64,000 nucleotides of DNA from assembly GCA_964016875.1 (NCBI GenBank), contig OZ024736.1, forward strand, positions 42,874,707 to 42,938,706, written 5' to 3'. Source of the stretch: Fallopia convolvulus (lineage: Eukaryota; Streptophyta; Magnoliopsida; Caryophyllales; Polygonaceae). Positions 22,389 to 34,385 of the stretch are shown in pieces. The notes beneath the pieces are model-generated. The model searched no databases. It saw only the letters and a program-made list of their open reading frames with translations, and was not told where the DNA came from. The first letter of the stretch is position 1. Each line of letters opens with the position of its first letter. Position numbers and translations under genes: made by a program.

Positions 22389-25300
22389 ATGGAATCCACT
22401 CCTAACTTCAACTCAGAAACGGAGCAAGAAACAGAGCACCTGGTCAAACGCAACCGTCACCCCGACCCAGATCCGAACCTCGCCCCGGATCCCAAATCCG
22501 GATCTGACCCACCTCCCAGGATCCGAAACCCACTAACCCTAATCCTGGAGCCCATCGAATGGGTCCGGTCTCTCTCCGCCCAGCTGAACCCAAGCTTCAT
22601 CGCCGGAATCTTCCTGGTGTACGGCCTCTCCCACGGGTTCGCCGGCTCCTACTTCAAAGTGGCCTCCGACTTCTACTGGAAAGACGTCCAGCGCGTCAAT
22701 CCCTCCGTCGTCCAGCTCTTCTGGGGATTCTACTACATCCCCTGGCTCCTCAAGCCCGTCTGGGGAATCCTCACCGACGTCTTCCCCGTCGCCGGGTACC
22801 GCCGCCGCCCTTACTTCCTCGTCGCCGGCGTCGTGGGCGGCGTCTCGGCACTGTCGCTGGCGCTCATCCGCAACCTCCCGTCGGCGGTGGCGCTGGGGTG
22901 GATGGTGGGCGTCAAAACCGGGATGGCGATCGGAGAGGTCACGATCGACGCCTGCGTGGCGCGGAAGAGCATCGAGCACAAGGCGCTGGCGCCCGATATG
23001 CAGAGTCTCTGTGGATTGTCGTCTTCGATGGGGTCCCTTGTTGGGTACCTCGCGAGTGGGGTTTTTGTTCACGAGCTCGGCGCTCAGGTCAGTTCAATTC
23101 CAATCTTGAATCGATCTGTTGGGTACCCTGATTTAGTTCTGATTTTGATTAACATACATAACATAATTATCTTGCACAAAAAGGCTCAATTGGGTGTTGA
23201 TGTTAATTGTACATAAACAAAATTGTGACTGTAGGAGGCGCTTGGACTGCTTACAGTTTCACCAGCTGCGATGGTAATTTTGGGGGTGGTGATTTATGAG
23301 CTTAGGGTTGTTAACACAGATCAGGGTAGCTGCCATACTAAGGTAAACTAATTTTACTCTCCCTTTGTTTTGTTTCTCTGTGTCTTGAATGAACTAGTAG
23401 GGTACCGCTAAATTCTGCTCATTTGGAGGGAAATTCAATACAATCAGTAGATGGTTTGAATAGGTCAAAGCGGTTTTATTAATTTTATTTTCCTTGTTCG
23501 GTGAGGACTTTACTTTAGAGTTCGATTTTTTATTTCGTGTAATAAATAATTAACATATTATTAAAGTGACATAAATTAGAAACAAATATGAAGAGAAGAG
23601 ATCAAAATTTAATCAAATCTACCGGACTTTTAATTTAGAGTTGGTCGGTAGCTACTTTTATTTTTTGAGAGGAAGGTCGGTAGTTTATGACTGATTAATT
23701 GGGGGCCCTTTTTACCATGTAAAAAGGTTTTTCTCACCTGGTCTAACCTAGTTACAGCTTGTAGCGTTTATGCTATTCAACTTGTTAATTACAGTAGTAG
23801 TGAGAGGACTGTTTGTAAATTGGGATGGTATAATTAGGAAGTTGCGCCCTTGATCTTGATTCTTTGATATCTCACTAGGCTCCAAAGTTGAATAAAAAAC
23901 TCTATGTACTTCATATTTTAACATTATGTGTTTTAAACTAAGCATGAAACTTGATAAATCATTGTAGTTTTATATTCATATCAAAAGAAGAATTTAGATC
24001 CAGCCAGGTTTGACTAGTGAAGTTGTATATTTTTCGCATCTACTAGTGAAGGTATATTTGGACTGTATGGCATATAATGGCGTGTGCCTTCTCAATCTTA
24101 TTTTTTTGAGAAAGAATATTAGGCAAACAAACTATATAATAATGATAAATTAATTAATGTTGATGAATACACATTCCAAATCAAATGTTAGTAACTAAAT
24201 TCCAACTACTCAGCTCCAAATATCTATTTTTATGGCCCTTTACCTGCAAATAGGTACCAGCACGCTGTGACTTTCATGTTACACCATCATATCATAGAGT
24301 CACGTTGTCAAAATTAAATGCAACGTTTTCCCCTCTTTCGCATCTAGTTATATGACTTATATCATTGCTAAATAAAGCTAAACAATTACCATACTCTTCC
24401 AAAATAAAGTTACTATATCTTATGTGTTAATAAAGTGGGCAGGTGCAGAGAAGTTGATGTCCGCAATCGGTAACATGGCAAAAACCATAAGACGTGGTGA
24501 GGTGTGGAAACCTTCGCTCTACATCTATTTGTCGTTGGCGCTGAGTATAAGCACCCACGAAGGCCAGTTCTACTGGTATACCAACCCCAAAATTCCTGCT
24601 GGCCCATCTTTTTCTCAGGTTAATATATACGTTCGATCAGCATTTGTTTATTATTAGCTCAGTCCAACAGGGTTCCATCTTAAAATCAATTGACAATAGA
24701 AGAAGTAATCTGTTAAGTTATATATCAATCCAATTTACTCCTAATTTTTAGATATGAGATGAACATATTCTAACATTTATCATCCCAATGTACTTGTAGG
24801 AGTTCGTAGGGATGATGTATGCGGTGGGTGCGTTGGCGTCCATAGTAGGCGTACTAATCTACCACAAGTTCCTGAAAGACTTGCCCTTCCGAACCCTCCT
24901 CTTCTCCGCCCAACTCCTCTACGGCCTCTCCGGGATGCTCGACTTCTTCTTCATCCTCCGTTGGAACCTCGTCCTCGGGATCCCCGACTACGTCTTCGTC
25001 GTTCTCGAGGAATGCGTCTCCCACCTCATCTCCAGGGTTCGATGGATGCCGATGCTGGTCCTCAGCACCAGGCTCTGCCCTATCGGGATCGAAGGCACCT
25101 TCTTCGCCCTGCTCATGTGCATTGACAGCCTCGGAGGCTTGTCTGCCAAGTGGGCCGGCGCGTTTGTGCTCCACCTCTTCCACGTGTCAAGGACGGACTT
25201 CACCAACTTGTGGCTTGTCGTGCTTGTCAGGAATGTTCTTAGGCTTGCCACGTTAGGGCTCGTGTTCTTGATCCCTCGCGGGGATCGGACGGATGATTTC

Positions 25301-25453
25301 ATTCCTTCCGATATATTGAGCAAGATAACGTTGCCTCCTAAGATTGTAGTTCATGATGATGATGATGTTGATGATCAGGGTCATCTTCTTTATGGCGATA
25401 AAGATGTAAAAATCATTCAACTTATGGCTTTGAAGCACAATATCGAGGTTTAA
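22389..25453 (+). CDS. folate-biopterin transporter, tandem copy 2
   Basis: Four exons, 22389-23087, 23235-23342, 24436-24618 and 24800-25453, encode 547 residues. It has the same intron positions and phases (all phase 0) as copy 1 and the same family blocks, including WGFYYIPWLLKPVWGILTD, GYRRRPYFL, GEVTIDACVARKSIEH and STRLCPIGIEGTFFALLMC. The duplication includes the leader and ends soon after FIPSDILSK, beyond which the tails differ (Asp-rich here). Intron 2 is 1.09 kb against 0.36 kb in copy 1, so something was inserted or deleted there. Exon 1 and exon 4 are strongly GC-rich. Both copies look functional. The substrate is inferred from the family. Confidence 0.93.
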
Positions 25454-25841
25454 TTAGTTTGTCTGGCTTAAGCATAATCAATTCAATATATACAGGCTTT
25501 TGATTTTTGTCTTCGTATATAAAATGGTCCATATAGAAAAGTAAATGTATACATGCCTAGACTGCTGTCTGCTGATCAGACAACAATCAAGTTGAAAATT
25601 GCCTCCTACATAAGACAAATTAAATGAAGCCGTGACCTAGAAATTCTTATAGAAAGTTTATATGAAAACCAATCATCTCAGCCAAAAATACAAAGAGTGC
25701 ACATATTTACAAACAGAAGAGTATTTTGTGTACTTTTTCTTATATTACTGTTTTTATGAAAATTTCAAAATTTATGGGTATGTTTGGTAAATAATGGAAG
25801 ATATATATTTTTTTGGATTAGGAAAGGAATTAGAGAGGTCG

Positions 25842-26540
25842 CTAACAAACTAGTGACCGCCCTAGGGCATCCTGACGGATGAGGGTACAGAAATCCAAGT
25901 CATCTGCAAGTGGAACGGAAGATACACGTCGGAAGGAGTCAGCGATGAAGTCAACTACAGCATTGCACTCACGGTAGACATGAGTAATACTCCAATCCTG
26001 AAACTGAGCCAACAAACAGTGGATGTCCGCACACAACACTTCAATCTCCTACGGGCAGCGCCAGTCGCCAAGAACGACCTTGACCAGCTGCAAGTTATCG
26101 CCTTCAATCTGGATCCGGGGAATGCCATGACGAATAGCCTCGAGAAGTCCCTGGCGTAAGGCGATGGTCTCGGAAATCAAAACAGACTGTCGACCAATCA
26201 GTCCTCCGTTGAACGAGATGGGAGAGCCGTTGGAGTCCCTAAGTATGAACCCAAAAAAAGCCACGCCATCTGCACACACAGCATCATCAAAGTTAAGTTT
26301 AATATAGTCGTTCTTGGGTTTTACCCACTCGGTATATTTCCTTCCAGTTCTTACATGACCCTTGTTAGGTTGTGGGTCAGTGGAGTCTGGTGCCATAGCT
26401 AGTTTCCATTCTCTGATTTGTTTTTGGGTAAATTCACTAAGTTTGCTTGCATCGTCTAGGTTTGATCTAGTGTTGTTATCAAACACTCGCTTATTCCTAG
26501 AGTACCAAATACACCACCAGGTGTTGGTAAGGATTTCCAT
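25842..26540 (-). pseudogene. LINE RNase H domain (broken)
   Basis: The domain reads IKLNFDDAVCADG, ILRDSNGSP, SETIALRQGL, IQIEGDNLQLV and YRECNAVVDFIADS, the order and spacing of the RVT_3 RNase H found at the end of plant L1 elements. One in-frame stop lies at about 26048. The segment before it (MEILTNTWWCIWYSRNKRVF) is the usual link from the zf-RVT module. Confidence 0.85.
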
Positions 26541-26677
26541 TTCCTCTTTATTTAATCTTGCTCTGATTTCCTCCAGGACCTGGTGTGTTTTTTTTCCATC
26601 GGAGGAGATAAGGTCGATCGTCCTCCGTAGTTTGGGTCTTATGGTGCTAAGGGTTTCCTTTGTCAGGGGGCAAGAAA

Positions 26678-29170
26678 TCAGAATATGGTTTGTGTCTTAG
26701 CACTGGTTATTACATGCAGTACAACCTTGTGGTACCGGGATGTGGTTTTCATCAAGTCTCGATTTGGTTGGCAGACAATTTTTGCCACCTTCCAAAGGAA
26801 ATTGCACATTTTAGGTGGGACGTTGAGTTTGTTAATCCATTCTAGGTTGATTTTTGGTTCATTTTTAGCGAGGTTTATCCACTGCATAGCGGAGTGGGTA
26901 GAATACCAGCCGTTTTTGCTTGGTTGCCAGTAAAGCCTATCTTGGATTTTGTTAATTGGGTTAATTATTTTGGCTATATTATCTAGGTCATCGGGATTAA
27001 CAACCTTACTTAGTTTTTCTATGTTCCATGAGTTGTCCTCTCGTAAGTACGATTCGACTCGTTCCTCCCAGTTAATGTGAGTCTCAGTTCCAGTTTTTGG
27101 TTGGATAGGGCCATACCCGATCCAATTATCTTTCCAGAAACGAATGGTTTTCATGTCCCCTACTTGCCAGATGAGTCCAGATAAAAAAAGATCTTTAAGA
27201 CCCATAAGCTTGGACCATTGCCATGATGTATTACGTTTTTTCTTATAATTCAGGATGTTCTCCGTTTTTAGGTATTTCTCTGTGACTATTTTGATCCAGA
27301 GGTTATTTGGTTCTGCTAAGATTTTCCATAACAGTTTCATTTGAAGTGCTTAGTTCATGTCCTCCGCCTTAGCAATTGCAACTCCCCCAAGCGCAGGGGG
27401 TCGACAGATGGAATTCCAACTAATTAGAGGCTTGTAATTGTTTTCCTTGTTCCAAAAGAAATTTTTGTTGATTTGGTCAAGTTCTTTTAGAGTTGTCTGG
27501 GGTAGCATGAAGGATTGCATTATATAGTTTGGTTGTGCAGAAAGGTTCGCTTTGATTAGGGTTTTTCGTCCCTCCTGTGATAGAGTGTTCGCTTTCCATT
27601 TTGATATTTGAGCTTTGGTTTTCATTATCAAAGGTTTAAAAGTGTTTTGTGTTACTTTCCCATTGATTATCGGGCAGCCTAGATATTTGTCAAGAGATAT
27701 TGCGTTTGTTATCTGGAGCAGTTGTTTTATTTGTTCTTTTGTGTTATTGTTAGTATTTTTTGTGACTTGGAACGCAGATTTACTAAAATTGACTTTCTGG
27801 CCGGAAATCTGGCAGTAGTCATCAATGATTTCTTTCATGTTTTTGCATGACTGGTAGTTAGCTTTAGCAAAGATGATAATGTCATCTGCAAATGCTAAGA
27901 AAGGTATTTTTGTTCCATTTCTTGAGATTTGGATCCCGATGCCGCTTTTTGGGTTGGTACTTACCAGATGGATCTGTCTAGCCAGAATCTCAGCAGCAAT
28001 GATGAACAAGTAGGGTGAAAGGGGGTCTCCCTGTCTAAGTCCCCGTTGGGGAAAGAATTGTTCTGTCGGCCCGTTGTTTACGAGGACTGAGAAAGATACG
28101 GTTTCAACGCATTCACGAATCCACCCCAGAAATTTCTCGTGGAAGCCGAATTTTTGTAGAACTGCAGCTAGGAATTCTTAGCTTATGCGGTCATAGGCTT
28201 TTTCCATATCTAGTTTGACTGCGATCCACCCCTCCCGCTCTTGTTTGTTCCGAAAGGAGTGGAAAATCTCATGTGCAATTAAGGTATTGTCATGGATACT
28301 TCGGTTTTGAATGAATGCACCTTGCATTGGGTGGATTAGTTTCTCTAATACGCTTTTTAGACGGTTTGTCAGTATTTTTGATATAATTTTATATATAGTG
28401 TTACATAAGCTAATTGGTATGTAGTGATTGGTAGAGTTGGGATTTTCACACTTTGGCAGTAGGGTGATGAATGTATGATTTATTTGTTTTAGGATTTTGC
28501 CATTGTGGAAAAAACTTTTAACAGCTTTAGTTACATCCGGTCCAACAATATGCCAGTATTTTTTGTAAAAACTAGCCGACATTCCGTCCGGGCCGGGGGA
28601 TTTGTCATCCCCAATATCGAACAAGGCGTTCTTGACTTCTGTGTTAGAAAATGGTTTGATGAGTTCTAAGTTATCTGCATCAGTTATTTCTTTTTGGACG
28701 GTTTTTGTCATGTTTTTAAGTTTATCGTGGTTTATTTCAAGAGCCCGAAAGTGGTTTTGGAAATCGTGTTTGATTTCATTCCGGATGTTGTCAACACCAG
28801 TAATTTGTGTGCCCTCCATTGTGCGGATTTCTTTTATGTTTGTTTTGTTTCTCCTACCGGAGGCAATGCGGTGGAAATATTTGGAATTTTTGTCATTTAG
28901 TTTTATGTGTGTGTTCTTTGCCCTTTGTTTCCAATAGGAATTGTGGAAGTTTAGTAGGCATTCCCGTTTCCTTGATAGTCTCTCTTGTTTCTGGATTAGA
29001 TTCAGATTTGATTGTTCAATGATCTCTTTTTGCAAATTGATGATTTCTTCATCAATTTTCTTTATTTGTTCAAATATATTTCCAAAAGTATGTTTGTTCC
29101 ATGCCTTTGCTTTCGTTTTGAGCATTTGAGTTTTTTTTGGTAAGGTTGTACATATGGGAGCCTCCAACAT
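26678..29170 (-). pseudogene. LINE reverse transcriptase and zf-RVT (broken)
   Basis: The blocks DIGDDKSPGPDGMSASFYKK, FITLLPKC, HPMQGAFIQNRSIHDN and VKLDMEKAYDR are followed by a stop, then LRQGDPLSPYLFI and AFADDIIIF. The FADD catalytic motif is intact. All three open segments lie in one frame separated by two stop codons. The zf-RVT part then shifts frame near its end. Confidence 0.9.
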
Positions 29171-29243
29171 TGAAACGCCAAGCTTGTTTAATCACATTTT
29201 GGAAGTCCTTTCTGGATGTCCACATCATCTCAAACTTGATAGG

Positions 29244-29983
29244 TTATGTTTTGAAGTGTATGCCAATAGGTATTTCACATGATATAGGACAGTGATCTGA
29301 AGATGAGAACACATGATTTTTGGTTGCAATGGACGGGTACCATTGGATAATTTGGTTATGGACAAGGGTGCGGTCTATTTTTTCAAAGGTGGTGTTCTCC
29401 AGTTTCTTTGATTTTCTCCAAGTAAATTTATTTCCAACAGACGAGATGTCACACATGTCACATTCGTCTTTGAATTTTATGAGTCGTTCATATCTAGATT
29501 GGGTGGGGTTAGCACCTCCCTGTTTTTCGTTTGGGTGTTGGATTTCATTTAAGTCCCCCATAAGTAAGCAAGGAAGGTTGCAGTGTTGTATGAAGTCCTT
29601 CAACTTCATCCAGAACTGGTCTTTTTCTTGCGCCCTCGGGGGAGCATATGCAAAAATTAGGATCATTTCCCTATTATTCTCGAGGTCCGCATAGTGGAAA
29701 CTAATAAAGCGATTATCTTTATGAATGGTTTTGATAGTTTCATTTGTAAGCGATGAACCTTTCCAAAGGACGCATAATCCACCAAAGTACCCGTTCGCCG
29801 GGATGAACTCAATGGAGTCGAACCAGCTTTTTGCCATAGCTTACAGTCGGGAGGGTCTTGGGCTTTCGTTTCCATGAGGGTGATAAGGTTGATGTGTTCC
29901 AGGCGACAAAACGCATTCACTTCGATCCAAAAGGACTTGCGTTTAGTGCCTCGACAGTTCCAAGTGCATACTTTCATAAGCAA
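29244..29983 (-). pseudogene. LINE endonuclease domain (broken)
   Basis: Two overlapping frames make up one exonuclease-endonuclease-phosphatase domain. The first holds CTWNCRG and LMETKAQ, the second holds GGLCVLWKG, LLMGDLNEI, FTWRKSK and FSSSDHCPI. The shift falls at a run of A residues near 29830. A stop follows at 29244, before the linker to the reverse transcriptase. Confidence 0.88.
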
Positions 29984-30105
29984 CCGGATGTGTTGTGGCT
30001 TTTGGCCTTCGTGGGATGAGTATTCATCCTAAAATTTTATTTAGTTTTAATACATAAATTATGATACATAATCCGTTTAAAGAATTTTGACCCCAACTAC
30101 GAGGT

Positions 30106-30191
30106 ACGTTTTTCATGCCTTTCATTATCTTCCATTATATCATTATTCAATAATGGAAGATAATGAAAGGCATGAAAAACGTTGAATAATG
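30106..30191. repeat. 32-bp perfect inverted repeat at the LINE 5' junction
   Basis: Positions 30106-30137 are the exact reverse complement of 30151-30182. In addition 30141-30150 (CATTATTCAA) is the complement of 30182-30191. The right arm overlaps the LINE target duplication and continues into host DNA. The left arm is therefore an inverted copy of host flank placed at the 5' end of the element. Confidence 0.9.
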
Positions 30192-30481
30192 TTTTAGAAA
30201 ATATAAGATGCTAATCATACCGTTGGATCGCTAGTCTTGTAATTGAACTCTATCTGAACCGTCCATTGTCCAAAATTGACTGCCAAACTCAAGGTCTTTT
30301 TCATTTTCCTTTTTTCTATTTTCCCTTGCTTTTCTCGCAAGTATATTGTTATTTTATTTTTGTTTTTAATGAAAGTTGTAAGAAGGCGCGTACACTCGCC
30401 GTCGTCGCTGCTGCTAGTCGTGCTACCCTTTACTTTCTACAGCCGTCAGCTCAAGTACCTGGGTTCGTCCAAACGCTTCTC

Positions 30482-32126
30482 ATGGTATCTCTCTGTTTCA
30501 TTTTTTCTTCAAATTCTTCTTCTTTGCAGACTCAATTACAACTTTAGTCACCGACGAAAGAAAGGGGATTGTTAATTTTTTTGTTTGCTGTGGGTACTTA
30601 GGGTTGAAGATTTTCTAGGTTTAGAACTGAGTCAACTGACCTTATTGTATTGCGCAGCAAAGGAAATCCAGATTATTAGGGTTCCGTGTTTGATTGAACA
30701 AGAGCGACGATAGATGTCTACAAAGTGATATCGGAAAATTGAATTGGGCCTTTTTCTTTTAATGGTAGAGCTAGGGTTATTATCATTCCCGTTTTGAAAA
30801 TCTTGTTTTCACTTTCTTTTTCATTTGATTTGTCCAGTTCTAGGATTGGCAGGGCTCTGTCCAAATGGACGAGAGTTGTTTTTATAATACTACATGTGTT
30901 GGCGTAGATTTTTGTTCCATGTCGATTACTTTTGGGTTTTGGTTTGAACCTTAAACCTGAATCTCTGGAGAGACAGATTTCTTAACTCATTCCCTCTTTC
31001 TTTTAAAAAGAAGGAAATAATTCATAGCAGTTGGAACTCTGTAAAGTCACATGATTTGAAATACAAATGCCAACTACATGTAAGATTTATATTCTTTTCT
31101 CTATGATCCATTTCTGTTTGAGCTATTAGATCTATAGGAATTGGTTTTGAGTTATTCTTGAGATTTGACATTAACCGACCTCACTGTTGATCTCATTTGA
31201 TGCAGAAAAATGGCATAAAACTAGATTTACTCGAAAAATTGAAGGTTTCTAGTCTTGTGTTTTTTAGGTTAAAATGGTAAGGTTGTACTGTGTTGTATTC
31301 CCAGCTGATTTTGTAAAAGGTTCTCTAGGTTGGTGTCTGAAATTGTAGATGTAAATGTTTTCTTTTTGTTTGATTGAATGTTAAGCTTGTTTTAATATGT
31401 AAAATCATACTGAATTATCTATTCCCTCTTCTGCAGGCTAACAGGCACACCATTGTTCTAATGCAAGCTTCTCCAAACAAAGCAACAAGAACATTTATGG
31501 ATTATCAGTCAATAAACCAAGCTGTCGAAGGCAAGCTCTGTTCTTTTGTTGATCTACTGCTTTCTGTCCTGCATTTCTCATTCAGTCACATAACTGACAT
31601 GACTATTAATCACACTTGGTGGTTTTTCACTGACTATTGGATTGGCCTCTCTAGTCTCACCGTGTGATTTTGACTGGTTGAGCTCAATATTTTCTATCTT
31701 TGCAGGTATATGTGGGCTGTATGAAAGGAAGTTGAAAGAGATTAATCCTGCTCGTCGTGACATGTCTTATGACATCAACGATCTGTACAACTACATTGAT
31801 GGACTTACAGATATGAGTGCACTTGTGTATGCATATTTTCTGTCTTTTTCCTTATAGTATAAGAATAACACTGCTCTCCTTCATTTAGTTCTTGGTTTTT
31901 TTACACTTTATTATGAGCTGCGTATGTGATCATATATTCATATGCTCAATTCACTCAGATAAGAAACTATGCTCAATAGTTTCTTGTTATACTCACTGGA
32001 AATGGCTCTTAGTTTGTTTCTTCTGTTGCATGCAGTTATGACCATAATCTTCAGGCATACCTTCCATATGATCGCCAGTGGATCAAACAGAAGACTATTC
32101 AACACCTTAGGAAATTGGCTCGCTGA
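30482..32126 (+). CDS. ERH: enhancer of rudimentary homolog
   Basis: Conserved coding exons are 31437-31530, 31706-31826 and 32036-32126. A tiny first coding exon carries only the ATG. The predicted protein is 102 residues, the normal ERH size, with HTIVLMQASPNKATRTFMDY, GICGLYERKLKE, DINDLYNYIDGLTDMSALVY and YLPYDRQWIKQ. ERH is a small conserved nuclear protein acting with RNA-binding partners in mRNA processing and RNA decay. The ATG exon is uncertain. One candidate is 30482-30484 with donor GTATCT, at the end of a CT-rich leader; the other is 31274-31276 with the better donor GTAAGG. The second conserved intron (31531-31705) begins with GC, not GT (AAG/GCAAGC), the classical GC-AG type. 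The mature protein is the same either way. Confidence 0.9.
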
Positions 32127-33524
32127 GTAGAACATAAGAAGCTGTAAACCATGGAATGCTAGTCTTATTATCCACATAAATATTGTGGCAAAGCTATAGT
32201 GTGTACATCCTTAAACAAAGAATGTTTGTCTTAAGTGGATATTTTGGGTGTGTATTAGGGCTTGCTCTCTGCTTCATCTTCTTTGTTATCATCTGCTTTA
32301 CTTTTTCAAGAGCTCTTGAAATTTAAAAAAGCTCCTCTTTAAATAGGTTAGTTCTGTACATTTTGGTGTGATTTTACTCTTCATTTAGGAATTGCAGAAT
32401 GCTTAATTTGGGAGTTTGGGAGGATGCAACATAAGTTGACCCAATGATTTGCAATTTCCAACCCTCTATGGTGAATTTGAAGTGAGGTTTACGAGCTTCT
32501 GAACTTGAATCGATTTCACTTCTGACATGTAAAATATGTGATATTTCAAATATTGATCATAGTAAGCAAAAAAACCTTAAAAAAACCTACTTGATTTTAG
32601 AGCTCCTCATGCCTCAGTGCCTTATTCCACTTATTCGAATGCCTCAGTGCCTTGTGTCCACTATGTTGAATTTGAAGTGAGGTTTACCTATTTGAATGCC
32701 TCATGTCTCAGTGCCTTGTTCCACCCATGACCTAAAGGTCATATGTTAAGAATCCTACTTCTCACCAAAAAATGTTAAGAAAACTACTTTTTGAACTTAA
32801 AAAATGCATAAACCCTATAAAAGTACTTTAAATATATTCCAATAAATTCTTTCTAAACCAAGTTTTTTCTAAGCTATGACTTAGATTTTTTTTTAATCTT
32901 TGCCCGCAGGGCATAAACTAGAAAAATCATTATTAAATATATGTTATGGATCAACATGACCAACCTTGCATTTTTCAACTGTGTAAAAAGTGATGCTCAG
33001 ATTATGGTACATTACATCCAAGTCCAAGGCTCCAACCCATGAACTTGTAACCAATCCATGGTTGTCAATAGACATAAGCTGGGTGAAGGAAATTCCTTTT
33101 GACACCTGGGGAATAGACTTTTGTTATGATCATGAGATATGAGCCTACTATCAACTAATATCCAATTATCTAGAAGAGAACTGCAAACAAATGGTCTAAT
33201 ATGCTAAGTTTCAGTCTTAATAACCATAACCAAATCCAGCATTCATGACAACACAAGAATGGTTTTAGGATAGCAATGTAAAAGCAAAGCCATCCACAAA
33301 TGTAGCCGAAATCCATCTCATTAAAATGTGAAAAATAACTCCATAGATAACAATTTCAATCAGATCAAAATGATTAACAAATAAATATTCACTCGATTCG
33401 TATTAGCCTTTGGGAAGCAATGTGACTTTATTCAGCAACAAACCAAGCAAATATCCATGTTGACATTAATTAAAAACATGATAGTTATAAAAACATTTGG
33501 ATAGAAAGGATCTTTTTCTGGCAT
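32127..33524. other. intergenic region, ERH to IPK2 3' ends
   Basis: No gene is seen. The segment 32590-32730 has short imperfect repeats of the words GCCTCAGTGCCTTG and AATTTGAAGTGAGGTTTA. The rest is AT-rich sequence that should include the 3' untranslated regions of ERH and of the kinase gene, whose 3' ends face each other. Confidence 0.45.
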
Positions 33525-34385
33525 TCACTGTCCATTATTAGGCAAGTCATCCATAGGCATTTGGTTCTGGCCCTCCAACTCAGCAAGTGTCTCCTTAATA
33601 ACTTTGATAAAGGAGCAAAGTCCACCTAAGAAGTTGTGATCAATAATCCCGTCTCCCTCATAGACATGAGCGAAATCGATGAGCTTAATCATAGCACGCG
33701 CATCTCCGTTCTTCATGGCTGACTCCCTATCATAAACCAGAAGAACTGAGCAGGAATTAAACTCGTACATGGTTTGGTCCTCAAACCATGATTTCAACTC
33801 CAACAACTGTGCCAAAACACCAGATGAGCCACCGTACACATTGGTTGCAAGTGCACGGTCAGAGGAAACAAACTTCTTCATTGCCAATCTGACATCTGCT
33901 ACTGTGTAATTTTTAACAATCTTCCTATCTGGCTTGAAATAACCCGATTCAGCTCCATTGTAGACCTGCAAACCTGATATCCTGAAACCCAAAGTAAGGC
34001 CGGTGGTTTCCCTATCCTTTTTGAGACACTTTTTGATGTAGTCATCTGATGCTTGTGGATACCAAGTTCTTGATCCTATCTTGATGTCCATGATTGACGG
34101 GTTGGTGTAATTCGATACTGTATCTTCCAGGACAAGGTGAGGACGAAGCCCCGACCCATCAGAAGCTGCTATGTGCTTAGTTCCATAGAATTTGGGAAAG
34201 AATTTGAGCATTGAGTGGGGAACTTTCTTATTGGAGTAGAATGATTCATAGAAGGCAACCTCTCTATCGCCTCGCTCATCATTCTGGAGAGGCTTGTAAA
34301 AGTTACCTGATTCATCTACTTGAGGACCAAGCTTCCCATTGAGAGCTTGGTGTCCTGCAACCTGATGATTTGGAATCTTCAGCAT
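33525..34385 (-). CDS. IPK2: inositol polyphosphate multikinase (IPK2)
   Basis: A single uninterrupted coding exon on the minus strand encodes 286 residues, the usual size for plant IPK2. The start at 34385 gives MLKIPNHQVAGHQALNGKLG, as in the family. The frame is open upstream to 34454, but that part contains a likely intron acceptor (near 34432) and is not conserved. Key motifs are PSIMDIKIGSRTWYP (the PxxxDxKxG inositol-phosphate site), FRISGLQVY, NSCSVLLVYD, and KLIDFAHV with the catalytic Asp, followed by DHNFLGGLCSFIKVI. The enzyme phosphorylates inositol tris- and tetrakisphosphates up to InsP5 on the way to phytate and acts mainly in the nucleus (family knowledge). Leader introns probably reach to about 35800, where a 5' untranslated exon with GA-rich sequence is plausible. 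Confidence 0.94.
   Translation of the reverse strand: MLKIPNHQVAGHQALNGKLGPQVDESGNFYKPLQNDERGDREVAFYESFYSNKKVPHSMLKFFPKFYGTKHIAASDGSGLRPHLVLEDTVSNYTNPSIMDIKIGSRTWYPQASDDYIKKCLKKDRETTGLTLGFRISGLQVYNGAESGYFKPDRKIVKNYTVADVRLAMKKFVSSDRALATNVYGGSSGVLAQLLELKSWFEDQTMYEFNSCSVLLVYDRESAMKNGDARAMIKLIDFAHVYEGDGIIDHNFLGGLCSFIKVIKETLAELEGQNQMPMDDLPNNGQ

Larger units (their letters stand above)
25804..30148 (-). mobile_element. L1-type LINE, decayed, with 14-bp target duplication
   Basis: A single ORF2-type coding region runs on the minus strand. It has an AP endonuclease beginning MKVCTWNCRG (about 29977) and ending at SSSDHCPI (about 29265), reverse transcriptase (about 28700-27400) with FADDII, a Cys-rich zf-RVT module (about 26900-26640), and a plant-type RNase H ending at 25842. 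ORF1 is absent. The frame is broken by at least three shifts (near 29830, near 29120, near 26740) and several stops, such as TAA at 28178-28180 and one at 27350-27352, so it is dead. A short A run at the 3' end and the repeat AATAATGGAAGATA at 25790-25803 and 30149-30162 mark the insertion limits. The 5' junction carries an inverted copy of flanking DNA. Confidence 0.9.

Noticed and set aside
22539..23072. Long open frame (177 codons) antisense to exon 1 of the second folate transporter, and similar ones at 19065-19505 and 24854-25183
   Set aside because: These are by-products of very GC-rich coding exons, where stop codons are rare on the other strand. They lack domains and are rich in Asp, Gly, Arg and His, as expected from reversed codons.
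22559..23131. Alternative-frame open region of 190 codons on the plus strand within transporter exon 1
   Set aside because: Arg- and Pro-rich translation typical of a shifted frame in GC-rich DNA; the real frame is confirmed by the paralog and family motifs.
30106..30182. microRNA precursor hairpin
   Set aside because: The stem is perfect over 32 bases with a small loop and coincides exactly with the LINE target duplication, so an insertion scar explains it fully.
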